DNA from: Microbacterium sp. 13-71-7
GTDB lineage: Bacteria > Actinomycetota > Actinomycetes > Actinomycetales > Microbacteriaceae
Assembly (NCBI RefSeq): GCF_002257455.1
Contig: NZ_NCKN01000013.1
Coordinates: 1-32,623, forward strand
DNA length: 32,623 nt
Reading direction: 5' to 3'
Shown here one piece after another: positions 17,855 to 25,771 of the stretch. The notes below the pieces were generated by a model that saw nothing but the letters and a program-made list of their open reading frames with translations, searched no databases and was not told where the DNA came from. The translations under genes and the position numbers were made by a program. Numbering within the stretch: position 1 is the first letter of the stretch; each line of letters begins with the position of its first letter.

Positions 17855-18619
17855 GTGTCTCAGATCCTTCCCGCCGAATCACTGACCGGCAAGGTCGCCC
17901 TCGTCACCGGATCCTCCCGTGGGATCGGCGCGGACACCATCCGGTACTTCGCCGAGGCCGGCGCCGACGTCGTCATCAACTTCCGCAACAAGGCCCCTCG
18001 CGCCGAGAAGCTCGCGGACGAGGTCCGCGCACTCGGTCGTCGCGCCCTCGTGGTCGGCGCCGACCTGACGGACCCGGCCTCCGTGACCGAGATGTTCGAC
18101 GCGGTGAAGGCGGAATTCGGCGGCCTGGACGTCCTGGTGCTCAACGCCTCCGGCGGCATGGAGGCGAACATGGGCGAGGACTACGCGCTGCGCCTCAACC
18201 GCGACGCCCAGGTCGACGTCCTGAAGACGGCGCTCCCGATCCTCCGCGAGGGCGGCCGCATCGTGTTCGTCACGAGCCACCAGGCCCACTTCATCCGCAC
18301 CACGCCGACCATGCCCGAGTACGAGCCGGTCGCGCTCTCGAAGCGCGCGGGCGAGGACGCCCTGCGCGAGCTGATCCCGTCGATCGAGGAGCAGGGCGTC
18401 GAGTTCGTCGTCGTCTCCGGCGATATGATCGAGGGCACCATCACCGCCACGCTGCTGGAGCGGGCGAACCCGGGTGCGATCTCCCAGCGCCGCGAGTCGG
18501 CAGGCCGCCTGTACAACGTCGCCGAGTTCGCCGCCGAGGTCGCTCAGGCCGCCGTCGAGCCGGTTCCGGCCGATCACACCCGACTCATCGGCGACGTCAG
18601 CGGCTTCGTCGCGGAGTAA
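17855..18619 (+). CDS. SDR-family protein with displaced catalytic tyrosine
   Basis: A 254-aa Rossmann-fold protein of the short-chain dehydrogenase/reductase family. The nucleotide motif TGSSRGIG is intact (about 19-26), as are NFRNK (NADPH-type), a VLNASGG motif in place of NNAG and VTSHQAHF with the likely active-site serine. The expected YxxxK is not there: the lysine is in VALSK and the tyrosine four positions before it is valine; the nearest tyrosine (YEPVALSK) is seven residues before the lysine. From memory, close actinobacterial relatives share this, so it may be a regulatory or binding member. The GTG start has GAGGAG six bases upstream. A possible TAGGGT promoter lies at 17800. A strong hairpin follows. 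Confidence 0.85.
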   Translation: MSQILPAESLTGKVALVTGSSRGIGADTIRYFAEAGADVVINFRNKAPRAEKLADEVRALGRRALVVGADLTDPASVTEMFDAVKAEFGGLDVLVLNASGGMEANMGEDYALRLNRDAQVDVLKTALPILREGGRIVFVTSHQAHFIRTTPTMPEYEPVALSKRAGEDALRELIPSIEEQGVEFVVVSGDMIEGTITATLLERANPGAISQRRESAGRLYNVAEFAAEVAQAAVEPVPADHTRLIGDVSGFVAE

Positions 18620-18635
18620 CCTCCCGAACACGCGG

Positions 18636-18671
18636 AAGGCGGCCCGGAGCTCACAGGCTCCGGGCCGCCTT
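18636..18671. terminator. Two-way terminator between convergent SDR and HdeD-like genes
   Basis: A perfect 15-bp stem (18636-18650 with 18657-18671) with a 6-base loop lies between the two stop codons. The AA at one base and TT at the other make it usable in both directions. Confidence 0.8.
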
Positions 18672-18692
18672 CGTGCAGGGTGTGCCTCGGTC

Positions 18693-19277
18693 TCAGAGAC
18701 CGGCGGCCGCGGCTGCGGCCTTCGCGTCCTTGCCGATGGTGATCGCGCGGACGATCTGCGCGATGCCGAGCACGACGAGCGAGATCGCGAGGAACAGCCA
18801 GAAGAACGGCACGGCGGCGAGCCCGAGGCTGATGACCGCGATGCCGGCGATGATGCTGAGCAGCGCGTACAGCAGCGTCCAGGTCTTCGTTCCGTCGGTG
18901 CCCATGAGGCTGAGCGAGACGACGCCGTCGAAGATCCAGCTCACGCCGATGAAGATCACCGTCACGAGGGCGAAGGCGACCGCGGCGGTCTGGATGTTCG
19001 TGAAGGCGATGACGCCGGCGACGATGTAGAGGACGCCGAGCAGGATGTGCCCCAGGCGTGCCCAGCCGGACTTTCCGGCACTGAAGATGCCGAGCCCGAC
19101 GTAGACGACTCCTGCGACGATCAGATAGGCGGCGATGATGCCGGTGAGGACGAAGGCGGTCTTGACCGGCCACACCAGCATGACGAGGCCCGCGATGAGG
19201 GCGATGACGCCCGAGACGGCGAGGAACACGCGAAGCGACTTCACGAGGCTCTTCGCTCCGGCAACTGCTTCAGACAT
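18693..19277 (-). CDS. HdeD/DUF308 family membrane protein
   Basis: A 194-aa protein made of six hydrophobic helices in three similar pairs, each with a GLG/GI-type turn, as in the HdeD acid-resistance family. The N-terminus (MSEAVAGAKSLVKSLR) and the Ala/Lys-rich C-terminus are cytoplasmic by the positive-inside rule. The ATG at 19277 has AAGGG upstream; an extension back to 19325 is less likely. E. coli HdeD is linked to acid tolerance at high cell density; in actinobacteria its role is unknown. It is transcribed divergently from the AraC-type gene (122 bases apart). Confidence 0.8.
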   Translation of the reverse strand: MSEAVAGAKSLVKSLRVFLAVSGVIALIAGLVMLVWPVKTAFVLTGIIAAYLIVAGVVYVGLGIFSAGKSGWARLGHILLGVLYIVAGVIAFTNIQTAAVAFALVTVIFIGVSWIFDGVVSLSLMGTDGTKTWTLLYALLSIIAGIAVISLGLAAVPFFWLFLAISLVVLGIAQIVRAITIGKDAKAAAAAAGL

Positions 19278-19399
19278 GAGGATGGCCCTTTCTGAGTAAT
19301 CCCTGAGAGTTGGGGATGCCCTCACTGTACAACCGCGGGTGCGACGGCGTCAGGAGCACTGATCGCCCGTGTCCTGGTCCATCGTGCGAGGATCGGGGC

Positions 19400-19837
<438 letters not shown>

Positions 19838-19847
19838 CGTGAGGGTC

Positions 19848-20258
19848 ATGGACATCATGATCAACGCCAGCTTCCTGCCGCACACCGACGCGGAGGAGTC
19901 GCTCCGCTTCTATCGCGATGTGCTCGGATGGGAGCTCCGCAAGGACGTCGGCTACCAGCAGATGCGCTGGCTCACGGTCGGACCGGCGAACCAGCCGGAC
20001 ACCTCGATCGTGCTCACGCCCCCCGCGGTGGATCCCGGCATCAATGACGATGAGCGGCGCACGATCCTGGAGCTCATGGCGAAGGGCAGCTTCGGCGGCA
20101 TCGTGCTCGCCACCGAGAACGTGGATGCCGCATTCGCCGAGATCGAGGCGCGCGGCGCGGACGTCGTCCAGGAGCCGATCGACCAGCCCTATGGGATCCG
20201 CGACTGCGCGTTCCGCGATCCGGCCGGCAACATGATCCGTCTGCAGCAGGTCGCCTGA
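19848..20258 (+). CDS. VOC (glyoxalase/dioxygenase fold) family protein
   Basis: A 136-aa protein with two beta-alpha-beta-beta-beta modules: residues 1-60 (INASFLPHTDAEESLRFYRDVLGWELRKDV) and 80-136 (GIVLATENVDAAFAEIEARGADVVQEP, then GIRDCAFRDPAGNMIRLQQ). Such proteins bind a metal or a drug; substrate unknown. The first-module histidine (PHTD) and the late acidic/aromatic ligands are only partly conserved, so catalysis is uncertain. The ATG at 19848 is preferred over a GTG at 19839, which is in the same frame. A strong terminator follows. Confidence 0.85.
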   Translation: MDIMINASFLPHTDAEESLRFYRDVLGWELRKDVGYQQMRWLTVGPANQPDTSIVLTPPAVDPGINDDERRTILELMAKGSFGGIVLATENVDAAFAEIEARGADVVQEPIDQPYGIRDCAFRDPAGNMIRLQQVA

Positions 20259-20265
20259 CTCCTGC

Positions 20266-20297
20266 GCGGTGCCCGCCGGTGCGTCGGCGGGCACCGC
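20266..20297 (+). terminator. Terminator after the VOC gene
   Basis: A perfect 13-bp GC-rich stem (20266-20278 with 20285-20297), a 6-base loop and the tail TATTCTTTG make a canonical intrinsic terminator for plus-strand transcription. It separates the regulator-VOC pair from the UvrA-like gene. Confidence 0.88.
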
Positions 20298-20340
20298 TAT
20301 TCTTTGTCCCGCCCCATCCGCCCGCACGATACGGAGCAGC

Positions 20341-22701
20341 ATGCCGATCACCGAGTCGCACATCGCCGACACCCATGATGTGATCAGGGTGCAGGGCGCC
20401 CGGGAGAACAACCTCAAAGACGTGTCGATCGAGCTGCCCAAGCGCCGACTGACGGTGTTCACGGGTGTCTCGGGATCCGGCAAGAGCTCGCTCGTGTTCG
20501 ACACCATCGCGGCCGAATCGCGCCGGATGATCGACGAGACCTACAGCGCGTTCGTCCAGGGCTTCATGCCGTCCGTTCCGCGTCCCGATGTCGATGTGCT
20601 CGAGGGGCTGACCACGGCGATCCTCGTCGACCAGGAACGCCTGGGGGCGAACCCGCGCTCGACGGTAGGGACCGTGACCGACGCCAACGCGATGCTGCGG
20701 ATCCTGTTCTCGAAGCTCGGCACCCCCTACATCGGCGGGCCGACCGCGTTCTCCTTCAACATCCCCACGCAGAAGGCCAGCGGCGTGATGACGGGGCCGG
20801 GCGGCGAGAAGAAGATCGTCAAGGACGCGATCTACCTCGGCGGCATGTGCCCACGATGCGAGGGCAGGGGAGCGGTGTCGGACCTGGATCTGTCCCAGAT
20901 CGTCGATGAGGCGAAGTCTTTGAACGACGGCGCGATCATGGTTCCGGGATACACCGCCGATGGCTGGATGGTGCGCCAGTTCGCCGAGTCGGGGTTCTAC
21001 CCGGGCGACAAGCCGATCTCGGCGTTCACGGAGAAGCAGCGTCAGCTCTTCCTGTACGGAGAGGTCACCAAGGTCAAGATCAACGGGATCAACATCACCT
21101 ACGAGGGGCTGATCCCGAAGATCACGAAGTCCATGCTGTCGAAGGACATCGACGCGCTGCAGCCGCACATCCGCGCCTTCGTCGAGCGGGTGGCGACGTT
21201 CGCGATCTGCCCCGAGTGCGACGGCACGCGACTCACGGAGGGCGCGCGCTCCTCGAAGATCGAGGGCGTGAGCATCGCCGACGCCTGTCGCATGCAGGTC
21301 ACCGACCTCGCGGCGTGGGTGCGCGGTCTCGATCTGCCCGGCGCGGGCCCGCTGCTCGAGGCGCTGCGGGCCAACCTCGAGGCCTTCGTCACCCTGGGGC
21401 TCGGCTATCTGTCGCTCGAGCGGCCCAGCGGCACGTTGAGCGGGGGAGAGGCGCAGCGGATCAAGATGCTCCGGCACCTCGGATCCTCGCTGACCGACGT
21501 CACCTACGTGTTCGACGAGCCCACGATCGGTTTGCACCCGCACGACATCCAGCGCATGAACGGCCTGCTCGAACAGCTGCGGGACAAGGGGAACACGGTG
21601 CTGGTCGTCGAGCACAAGCCGGAGACCATCGCGATCGCGGATCACGTCGTCGACCTCGGGCCCGGAGCCGGCAGCGCCGGCGGCGAGATCTGCTACGAGG
21701 GCACGGTCGAGGGGCTGCGGGCCAGCGGGACGCTCACGGGGCGTCACCTCGACGATCGAGCCGCCCTCAAGCCCGAGGTGCGGAAGCGGACCGGGGCGAT
21801 CGAGGTGCGCGGAGCCACGACCAACAACCTGCAGGGCATCGACGTCGACGTGCCGCTCGGCGTCCTGACCGTGGTCACCGGCGTCGCCGGATCCGGCAAG
21901 AGCTCGCTCATCCACGGCTCCGTGGCCAAGGGCGAGGGCGTCGTCTCGATCGACCAGACCGCGATCAAGGGGTCTCGGCGCAGCAACCCCGCCACCTACA
22001 CCGGGCTGCTCGAGCCGATCCGCAAGGCTTTCGCGAAGGCGAACGGGGTGAAGCCCGCGCTGTTCAGCGCCAATTCCGAGGGCGCCTGTCCGACGTGCAA
22101 GGGCGCCGGCGTCATCGTCACGGAGCTCGGCTTCATGGACACGGTGGAGAGCCCCTGCGAGGACTGCGGCGGAAAGCGCTTTCAGGCCGCGGTGCTCGAA
22201 TACAAGCTCGCCGGGAGGGACATCACCGAGGTCCTGGACATGCCTGTCGCGCAGGCGCACGAGTTCTTCCGCGGGGGAGAGGCCAAGATCCCCGCGGCGG
22301 TCGCGATCCTGAGCCGGCTCGAAGACGTCGGGCTCGGATACCTGTCGCTCGGGCAGCCGCTCTCCACGCTGTCCGGCGGAGAACGCCAGCGCATCAAGCT
22401 CGCCACGCTGATGGCCGACGGCGCGGCGACCTATGTGCTGGACGAGCCGACCACGGGCCTGCACCTCGCCGACGTGCAGAATCTGCTGGGCCTGCTGGAC
22501 CGCCTCGTCGACGCCGGCAGGTCGGTGATCGTGATCGAGCATCACCAGGCCGTCATGGCCCACGCCGACTGGATCATCGATGTCGGGCCAGGCGCCGGCC
22601 ACGACGGCGGGCGTATCGTCTACGAAGGCACGCCGGCCGATCTGGTCGCGGCGAAGTCCACGGTCACGGGGGAGCACCTCGCCGCCTACGTGGGCGTGTG
22701 A
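20341..22701 (+). CDS. UvrA-like ABC ATPase (short paralogue)
   Basis: A 786-aa cytoplasmic ATPase of the UvrA family. Two ABC modules are visible: Walker A GVSGSGKSS (Lys48) and GVAGSGKSS (Lys520), with signatures LSGGEAQRI and LSGGERQRI and Walker B/DEPT motifs (VFDEPTIGLH, VLDEPTTGLH). Zinc-type cysteine pairs remain (CPRCEGRG, CPECDG, CPTCKGAG, CEDCGG). True UvrA is about 950 residues; the shortfall suggests loss of part of the insertion domains, probably including the UvrB-binding region, as in UvrA2/DrrC-type paralogues linked to tolerance of DNA-binding drugs. A role in removing or shielding DNA lesions is inference. The ATG at 20341 is preferred over an upstream extension through the terminator. 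Confidence 0.9.
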   Translation: MPITESHIADTHDVIRVQGARENNLKDVSIELPKRRLTVFTGVSGSGKSSLVFDTIAAESRRMIDETYSAFVQGFMPSVPRPDVDVLEGLTTAILVDQERLGANPRSTVGTVTDANAMLRILFSKLGTPYIGGPTAFSFNIPTQKASGVMTGPGGEKKIVKDAIYLGGMCPRCEGRGAVSDLDLSQIVDEAKSLNDGAIMVPGYTADGWMVRQFAESGFYPGDKPISAFTEKQRQLFLYGEVTKVKINGINITYEGLIPKITKSMLSKDIDALQPHIRAFVERVATFAICPECDGTRLTEGARSSKIEGVSIADACRMQVTDLAAWVRGLDLPGAGPLLEALRANLEAFVTLGLGYLSLERPSGTLSGGEAQRIKMLRHLGSSLTDVTYVFDEPTIGLHPHDIQRMNGLLEQLRDKGNTVLVVEHKPETIAIADHVVDLGPGAGSAGGEICYEGTVEGLRASGTLTGRHLDDRAALKPEVRKRTGAIEVRGATTNNLQGIDVDVPLGVLTVVTGVAGSGKSSLIHGSVAKGEGVVSIDQTAIKGSRRSNPATYTGLLEPIRKAFAKANGVKPALFSANSEGACPTCKGAGVIVTELGFMDTVESPCEDCGGKRFQAAVLEYKLAGRDITEVLDMPVAQAHEFFRGGEAKIPAAVAILSRLEDVGLGYLSLGQPLSTLSGGERQRIKLATLMADGAATYVLDEPTTGLHLADVQNLLGLLDRLVDAGRSVIVIEHHQAVMAHADWIIDVGPGAGHDGGRIVYEGTPADLVAAKSTVTGEHLAAYVGV

Positions 22702-22711
22702 GGGGAAGACG

Positions 22712-23554
22712 ATGGCAGACCTTCGGATCTCTACGCGCAATTCGCGGTTCCAGCTGCTCGAGGCACTGACGCGCAACCGCAACCATCGCCTGCGCGAGCA
22801 TCGCTTCGTCGTGCAGGGCGTGCGTCCGATCTCTCAGGCGATCGAGCACGGGTGGACCATCCTCACCGTGATCCACGATGCAGAGCGTCCCCTGTCGCCC
22901 TGGGCGCGTGAGGTGCTGCAGCAGGCGCCGGAGACGATCGCGATGAGTGCCGCCCTGCTCGCTGAACTCGCGGACAAGGAGGAGGGCGCCACCGAGATCA
23001 TCGCCGTGGTGGCGATGCCCGACGACGAGCTGTCTCGTATCAGGGTGCCGCAGGACTTCCTGGGGATGGTCTTCGACCGCCCGACCCAGCCCGGCAACAT
23101 CGGATCGACCCTCCGCTCCATGGACGCTCTCGGCGGGCACGGCCTGATCGTCTCCGGACACGCCGCGGATCCGTACGATCCGAAGTCGGTCCGCGCCTCG
23201 ACCGGTTCGCTGTTCGCCACGCCCGTCGTACGGACGGCCTCCGGGGGCCCGGTGTTCGACTGGGTGCACGAGGTGCGCGCGCAGGGGACGCCACTGACGC
23301 TCGTCGCGACCGATGAGCACGGCGACGTGGACGTGTGGGACTACGACTTCACGCAGCCGTCGCTCGTGCTCATCGGCAACGAGACGACAGGGCTGGCGCG
23401 CGGATGGCGGGACGCGGCGGACGTGACGGTGCGGGTACCCATGAACGGATCGGCGAGCTCCCTCAACGCCTCGAACGCCGCCACGCTCATGCTGTACGAG
23501 GCGGCGCGACAGCGTGCCGCAGGATCCGTAGAGCAGCGAGGTGCCGACGCATGA
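22712..23554 (+). CDS. SpoU/TrmH-family RNA 2'-O-methyltransferase
   Basis: A 280-aa SPOUT-class methyltransferase acting on rRNA or tRNA. The N-terminal 90 residues look like the small substrate-binding domain (LEALTRNRNHRLREHRFVVQG). The knotted SAM domain has all three motifs: GNIGSTLRSMDALG, LVLIGNETTGLARGW and VRVPMNGSASSLNASNAA. AGGGGAAG precedes the ATG at 22712, ten bases after the UvrA-like stop. The target nucleotide is not predictable. The last codons overlap the next lipoprotein gene by ATGA. Confidence 0.92.
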   Translation: MADLRISTRNSRFQLLEALTRNRNHRLREHRFVVQGVRPISQAIEHGWTILTVIHDAERPLSPWAREVLQQAPETIAMSAALLAELADKEEGATEIIAVVAMPDDELSRIRVPQDFLGMVFDRPTQPGNIGSTLRSMDALGGHGLIVSGHAADPYDPKSVRASTGSLFATPVVRTASGGPVFDWVHEVRAQGTPLTLVATDEHGDVDVWDYDFTQPSLVLIGNETTGLARGWRDAADVTVRVPMNGSASSLNASNAATLMLYEAARQRAAGSVEQRGADA

Positions 23555-24135
23555 CGACGCAACGGGGAGTGCTGCTGCTGGCCGGCGTCCTGGGCATCGT
23601 GGCGTTGAGCGGATGCGGTGCAACAGGTTCGCCCGATGCGGATCCGACTCAAGTCCCGCCCCAGGTCCCGACGGCGTCACCTACTGCTGCGGATCCTGCG
23701 CGTGAGGAGGCTGCGCAGCGCGCCGATCGCTGGCTGTCCACTGCCGCTGTGCCACCGGGTGCTGTGCAGGTGAAGGGGCCGACGACGTCGTTCAACTCCT
23801 CTCAGGGCTGGGTCTGTGAGCCGACGATCACGAAGCAACGCTTCTGGACGGTCGAGGGCATGTCGTTCACGGATGTCGCGAACTGGATGATGGCGAATCC
23901 GACGCCTGGGCTGATCTCGAACCGCACCGGCCCTCTGGATCCGGATTCTCCTGCCGACGAGGTCAATATCGGCAACGTGCCACACCGTGGCGCCCTCGAA
24001 GGCGTCGTGTTCACGGTGGCGAAGGTCTCGGACGGCACCGTGGCGATCCATGCGGAGATCGGCGCCGCTGCGACCGACGCCGTCTGCCCGACGCCGCCAG
24101 GCGGCGGCTCCTGGGGCGAGCCGGGCATGGGCTGA
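23551..24135 (+). CDS. Small secreted lipoprotein of unknown function
   Basis: A 194-aa protein with a signal peptide and lipobox LSGC (Cys22), a Pro/Thr/Ala-rich spacer (about 25-55) and a globular part of about 130 residues. Two cysteines in the globular part (WVCEPT and DAVCPTPP) could form a disulphide. It starts by a 4-base overlap with the methyltransferase, so it is translated from the same mRNA. No family is recognised. It is the last host gene before the prophage; it ends 329 bases before the left attachment site and shows no sign of truncation. Confidence 0.75.
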   Translation: MTTQRGVLLLAGVLGIVALSGCGATGSPDADPTQVPPQVPTASPTAADPAREEAAQRADRWLSTAAVPPGAVQVKGPTTSFNSSQGWVCEPTITKQRFWTVEGMSFTDVANWMMANPTPGLISNRTGPLDPDSPADEVNIGNVPHRGALEGVVFTVAKVSDGTVAIHAEIGAAATDAVCPTPPGGGSWGEPGMG

Positions 24136-24463
24136 CGCGCCGCGGCCACTGTCTGTTGTGCTCCGGATGCGATCATGGACGTTATGTCAGTTCCGATGGG
24201 CGCCGTAGTGCCATGGGGAGGAGCGGCGTCCGGGCGACGCACGGTCGCAGTCTTCGGCTTGGGCGCATCGGCGTGGATCCGTCAGGGATTCGTCCTGGCG
24301 CGCTGAGACGAATCGCGTACGGCGGAGCCCCGTGGTCTTGTCGCCATCGTGAGCGACGGTGTGAGCCGCGTCGGAATGGCACGGGCGTTTCCGTGCAGTC
24401 GCATTCGGCAGTCATCGCAGCGAGATCGACGTAGATCGATGGCGTCCGTAGGCTCCATCCGGA
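24136..24463. other. Gene-free spacer left of the prophage
   Basis: About 330 bases without a credible gene. All ORFs here are short, lack ribosome binding sites and have atypical composition. The only structure seen is a second dif-like sequence at 24165-24192 and the short palindromic arms ATCGA/TCGAT near 24425-24440. Confidence 0.5.
24165..24192 (+). other. Second dif-like sequence upstream of attL
   Basis: The right half TTATGTCAGTT (24182-24192) matches the XerD arm of the dif site at 31643-31653 in its first nine bases, in the same orientation. The six-base spacer is TGGACG and the left half GGATGCGATCA keeps only the inner GATnA of a XerC arm. It may be a relic site from an older insertion, which would make 24176-24474 a 299-bp remnant, or a chance match. 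Confidence 0.4.
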
Positions 24464-24491
24464 ATCACTGATAATCAGCGATATGCGTCTT
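24464..24491 (+). other. attL: dif-like left junction of the prophage
   Basis: The XerC arm ATCACTGATAA (24464-24474) is followed by spacer TCAGCG and a degenerate XerD-like arm, ATATGCGTCTT. It shares the ten bases CTGATAATCA with the right junction (24468-24477 and 31630-31639). A good XerC arm with poor spacer and XerD arm is what a XerC-first insertion leaves on the phage side. The site also holds the last codons of the truncated rep gene. Confidence 0.75.
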
Positions 24492-25541
24492 TACGGCCGA
24501 TGCCAGGACGCCCGCCGCCCCCACGATTCCCAGCGGGTCCAGGAGCGTCTCTACGCTCGCGGATCCGGTCTCATCGAGCAGGACCACGCTGGACGCCTTC
24601 TCAAGCCCCCAGACGCCCCAGAACCGAGCTCCGGTGGCACCTCCCGCGATCGCGTCGAGCCAGATTTGCGGCACCTGGTTCTGGTAGTCCTTCGCGGAGA
24701 AAAATCCGTGCTTGCCGAAGTACGCGGCGATGCGCCGCGGATCGCGGTACTGGTCGCCGACGTAGTCGATTCCGGTTCCGGCACGCTCGTGTTTCACGCG
24801 TTCATCGCCTTCTGCGCCGACGCACTGCGCCCAGGCCTTCGACAGCCACGCCCGGAACTCAACCTTCTCACGGCCAGCCGTCCCGGCCGGGGGAGTCATG
24901 AGGATGTGAAGGTGCGGCGCGCCGCGCTTCTGAAATTCGAGCTTCCAGACGCCCCGCGGGCGCACGCCCCACGCGCGCTCGTAGTAGAGCTGGAACCGCT
25001 CGACGATCTTCTTGAACGCGGCCGGTGTCGGGGCGAGGTGCTCCCACTGCCCGGGCATTGTAAGGGTGACCATCGCGGGTTCGAGACCGTCCTCGAACAG
25101 GGGTGTGAAGTCGAGCCGGTTGAGCTGTTGCTGCATGCGATTACGAGAGCGCCGAGTCCAAGACGTGATCCGTCGATCGCTCGACGTACTCACCTTCGGC
25201 GCACCCAGCAGAGCAAGCTCACTCTTTGTCAGGAGCGCCATGCTTTCACGATACGCGGCCGCTTCCGCGCGCACCGTGTCGTCGCGCATCTTCTCAGCCA
25301 ACGCACGATCGAACGCGGCGTCTTTGAGGTGCTGAGACGTGCGGAAGAGCCGGAGCATCCCGGAGGCCACCTCGAGGTGAAGTCTCGGGCGGGCGTCCCA
25401 GTGTCGGCCGTCGCCGAGACCGGGCGTCCACACGGTGGACTGTTCGAGTTGGGGGAGCGCCGCCGCGACGTTGCGGATCTCGTCCGCAGTCGGGATCCGG
25501 AGCGCGTCGACCTGTGCTTGGGTCAGCGTCCTTGCTACCAT
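24465..25541 (-). CDS. Phage replication initiator, HUH endonuclease (C-terminus cut off by integration)
   Basis: A 358-aa rolling-circle initiator that would nick the phage origin. HUH motifs are in order: motif I TLTMPG (159-164), motif II PHLHILM with His210 and His212, and motif III YFGK with the nucleophile candidate Tyr274 and Lys277. The first 150 residues are helical and unassigned. The start is ATG 25541, eleven bases after GGGAGG; a GTG at 25553 touches that same sequence and is unlikely. The reading frame ends DYQ-stop inside the left attachment site. In the circular phage it would run on into the frame at 31629-31240, for 487 residues in all. Last gene of the phage operon, after a hairpin. 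Confidence 0.88.
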   Translation of the reverse strand: MVARTLTQAQVDALRIPTADEIRNVAAALPQLEQSTVWTPGLGDGRHWDARPRLHLEVASGMLRLFRTSQHLKDAAFDRALAEKMRDDTVRAEAAAYRESMALLTKSELALLGAPKVSTSSDRRITSWTRRSRNRMQQQLNRLDFTPLFEDGLEPAMVTLTMPGQWEHLAPTPAAFKKIVERFQLYYERAWGVRPRGVWKLEFQKRGAPHLHILMTPPAGTAGREKVEFRAWLSKAWAQCVGAEGDERVKHERAGTGIDYVGDQYRDPRRIAAYFGKHGFFSAKDYQNQVPQIWLDAIAGGATGARFWGVWGLEKASSVVLLDETGSASVETLLDPLGIVGAAGVLASAVKTHIADYQ

Positions 25542-25572
25542 TGGCCCCGTCACCTCCCTACAGGTGGCCCTC

Positions 25573-25603
25573 GGCCTCGCAGAGTTCCAAGCTCTGCGAG
25601 GCC
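25573..25603 (-). terminator. Hairpin between the morphogenesis operon and rep
   Basis: A perfect 12-bp inverted repeat (GGCCTCGCAGAG and its complement) with a 7-base loop, 31 bases upstream of the rep start codon on its own strand. It has no T-rich tail. It may attenuate read-through into rep, or be a single-strand structure used in replication or packaging. Confidence 0.6.
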
Positions 25604-25612
25604 TTCAACGTA

Positions 25613-25771
25613 TCAGCCGTGACGACGCCGACGCGAGACAACGCGCCAACCAATCCAGCCCAGCAGCGCGACGACGCCGACGACCGCGATCCAGGGCCAC
25701 CCGAGCGCCCACATCGCCCGGAAGATCGCGGCGTGCACAATCCACCGCAGGATCGTTTCCAGGATGTCCAT
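25613..25771 (-). CDS. 52-aa phage inner-membrane protein
   Basis: A small protein with an amphipathic N-terminus (MDILETILRWIVHAAIF), one strong membrane helix at about 24-46 (WPWIAVVGVVALLGWIGW) and a basic end (RVVSRRRRHG). It starts with a TGATG overlap on the zot stop and is thus coupled to it. The position after gene I recalls the pXI membrane partner of Ff phages, but there is no sequence basis for equating them. A role in the assembly complex is inferred. Confidence 0.7.
   Translation of the reverse strand: MDILETILRWIVHAAIFRAMWALGWPWIAVVGVVALLGWIGWRVVSRRRRHG

Noticed and set aside
20074..22782. A 902-codon minus-strand frame opposite the UvrA-like gene
   Set aside because: Antisense shadow of an unmistakable ABC ATPase; Arg/Asp/His-rich without any motif.
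24465..25541. Plasmid or mobilisation relaxase instead of a phage Rep
   Set aside because: HUH proteins occur in plasmids too, but the Zot, coat-like and ssDNA-binding-like genes in one operon with it favour a filamentous phage.
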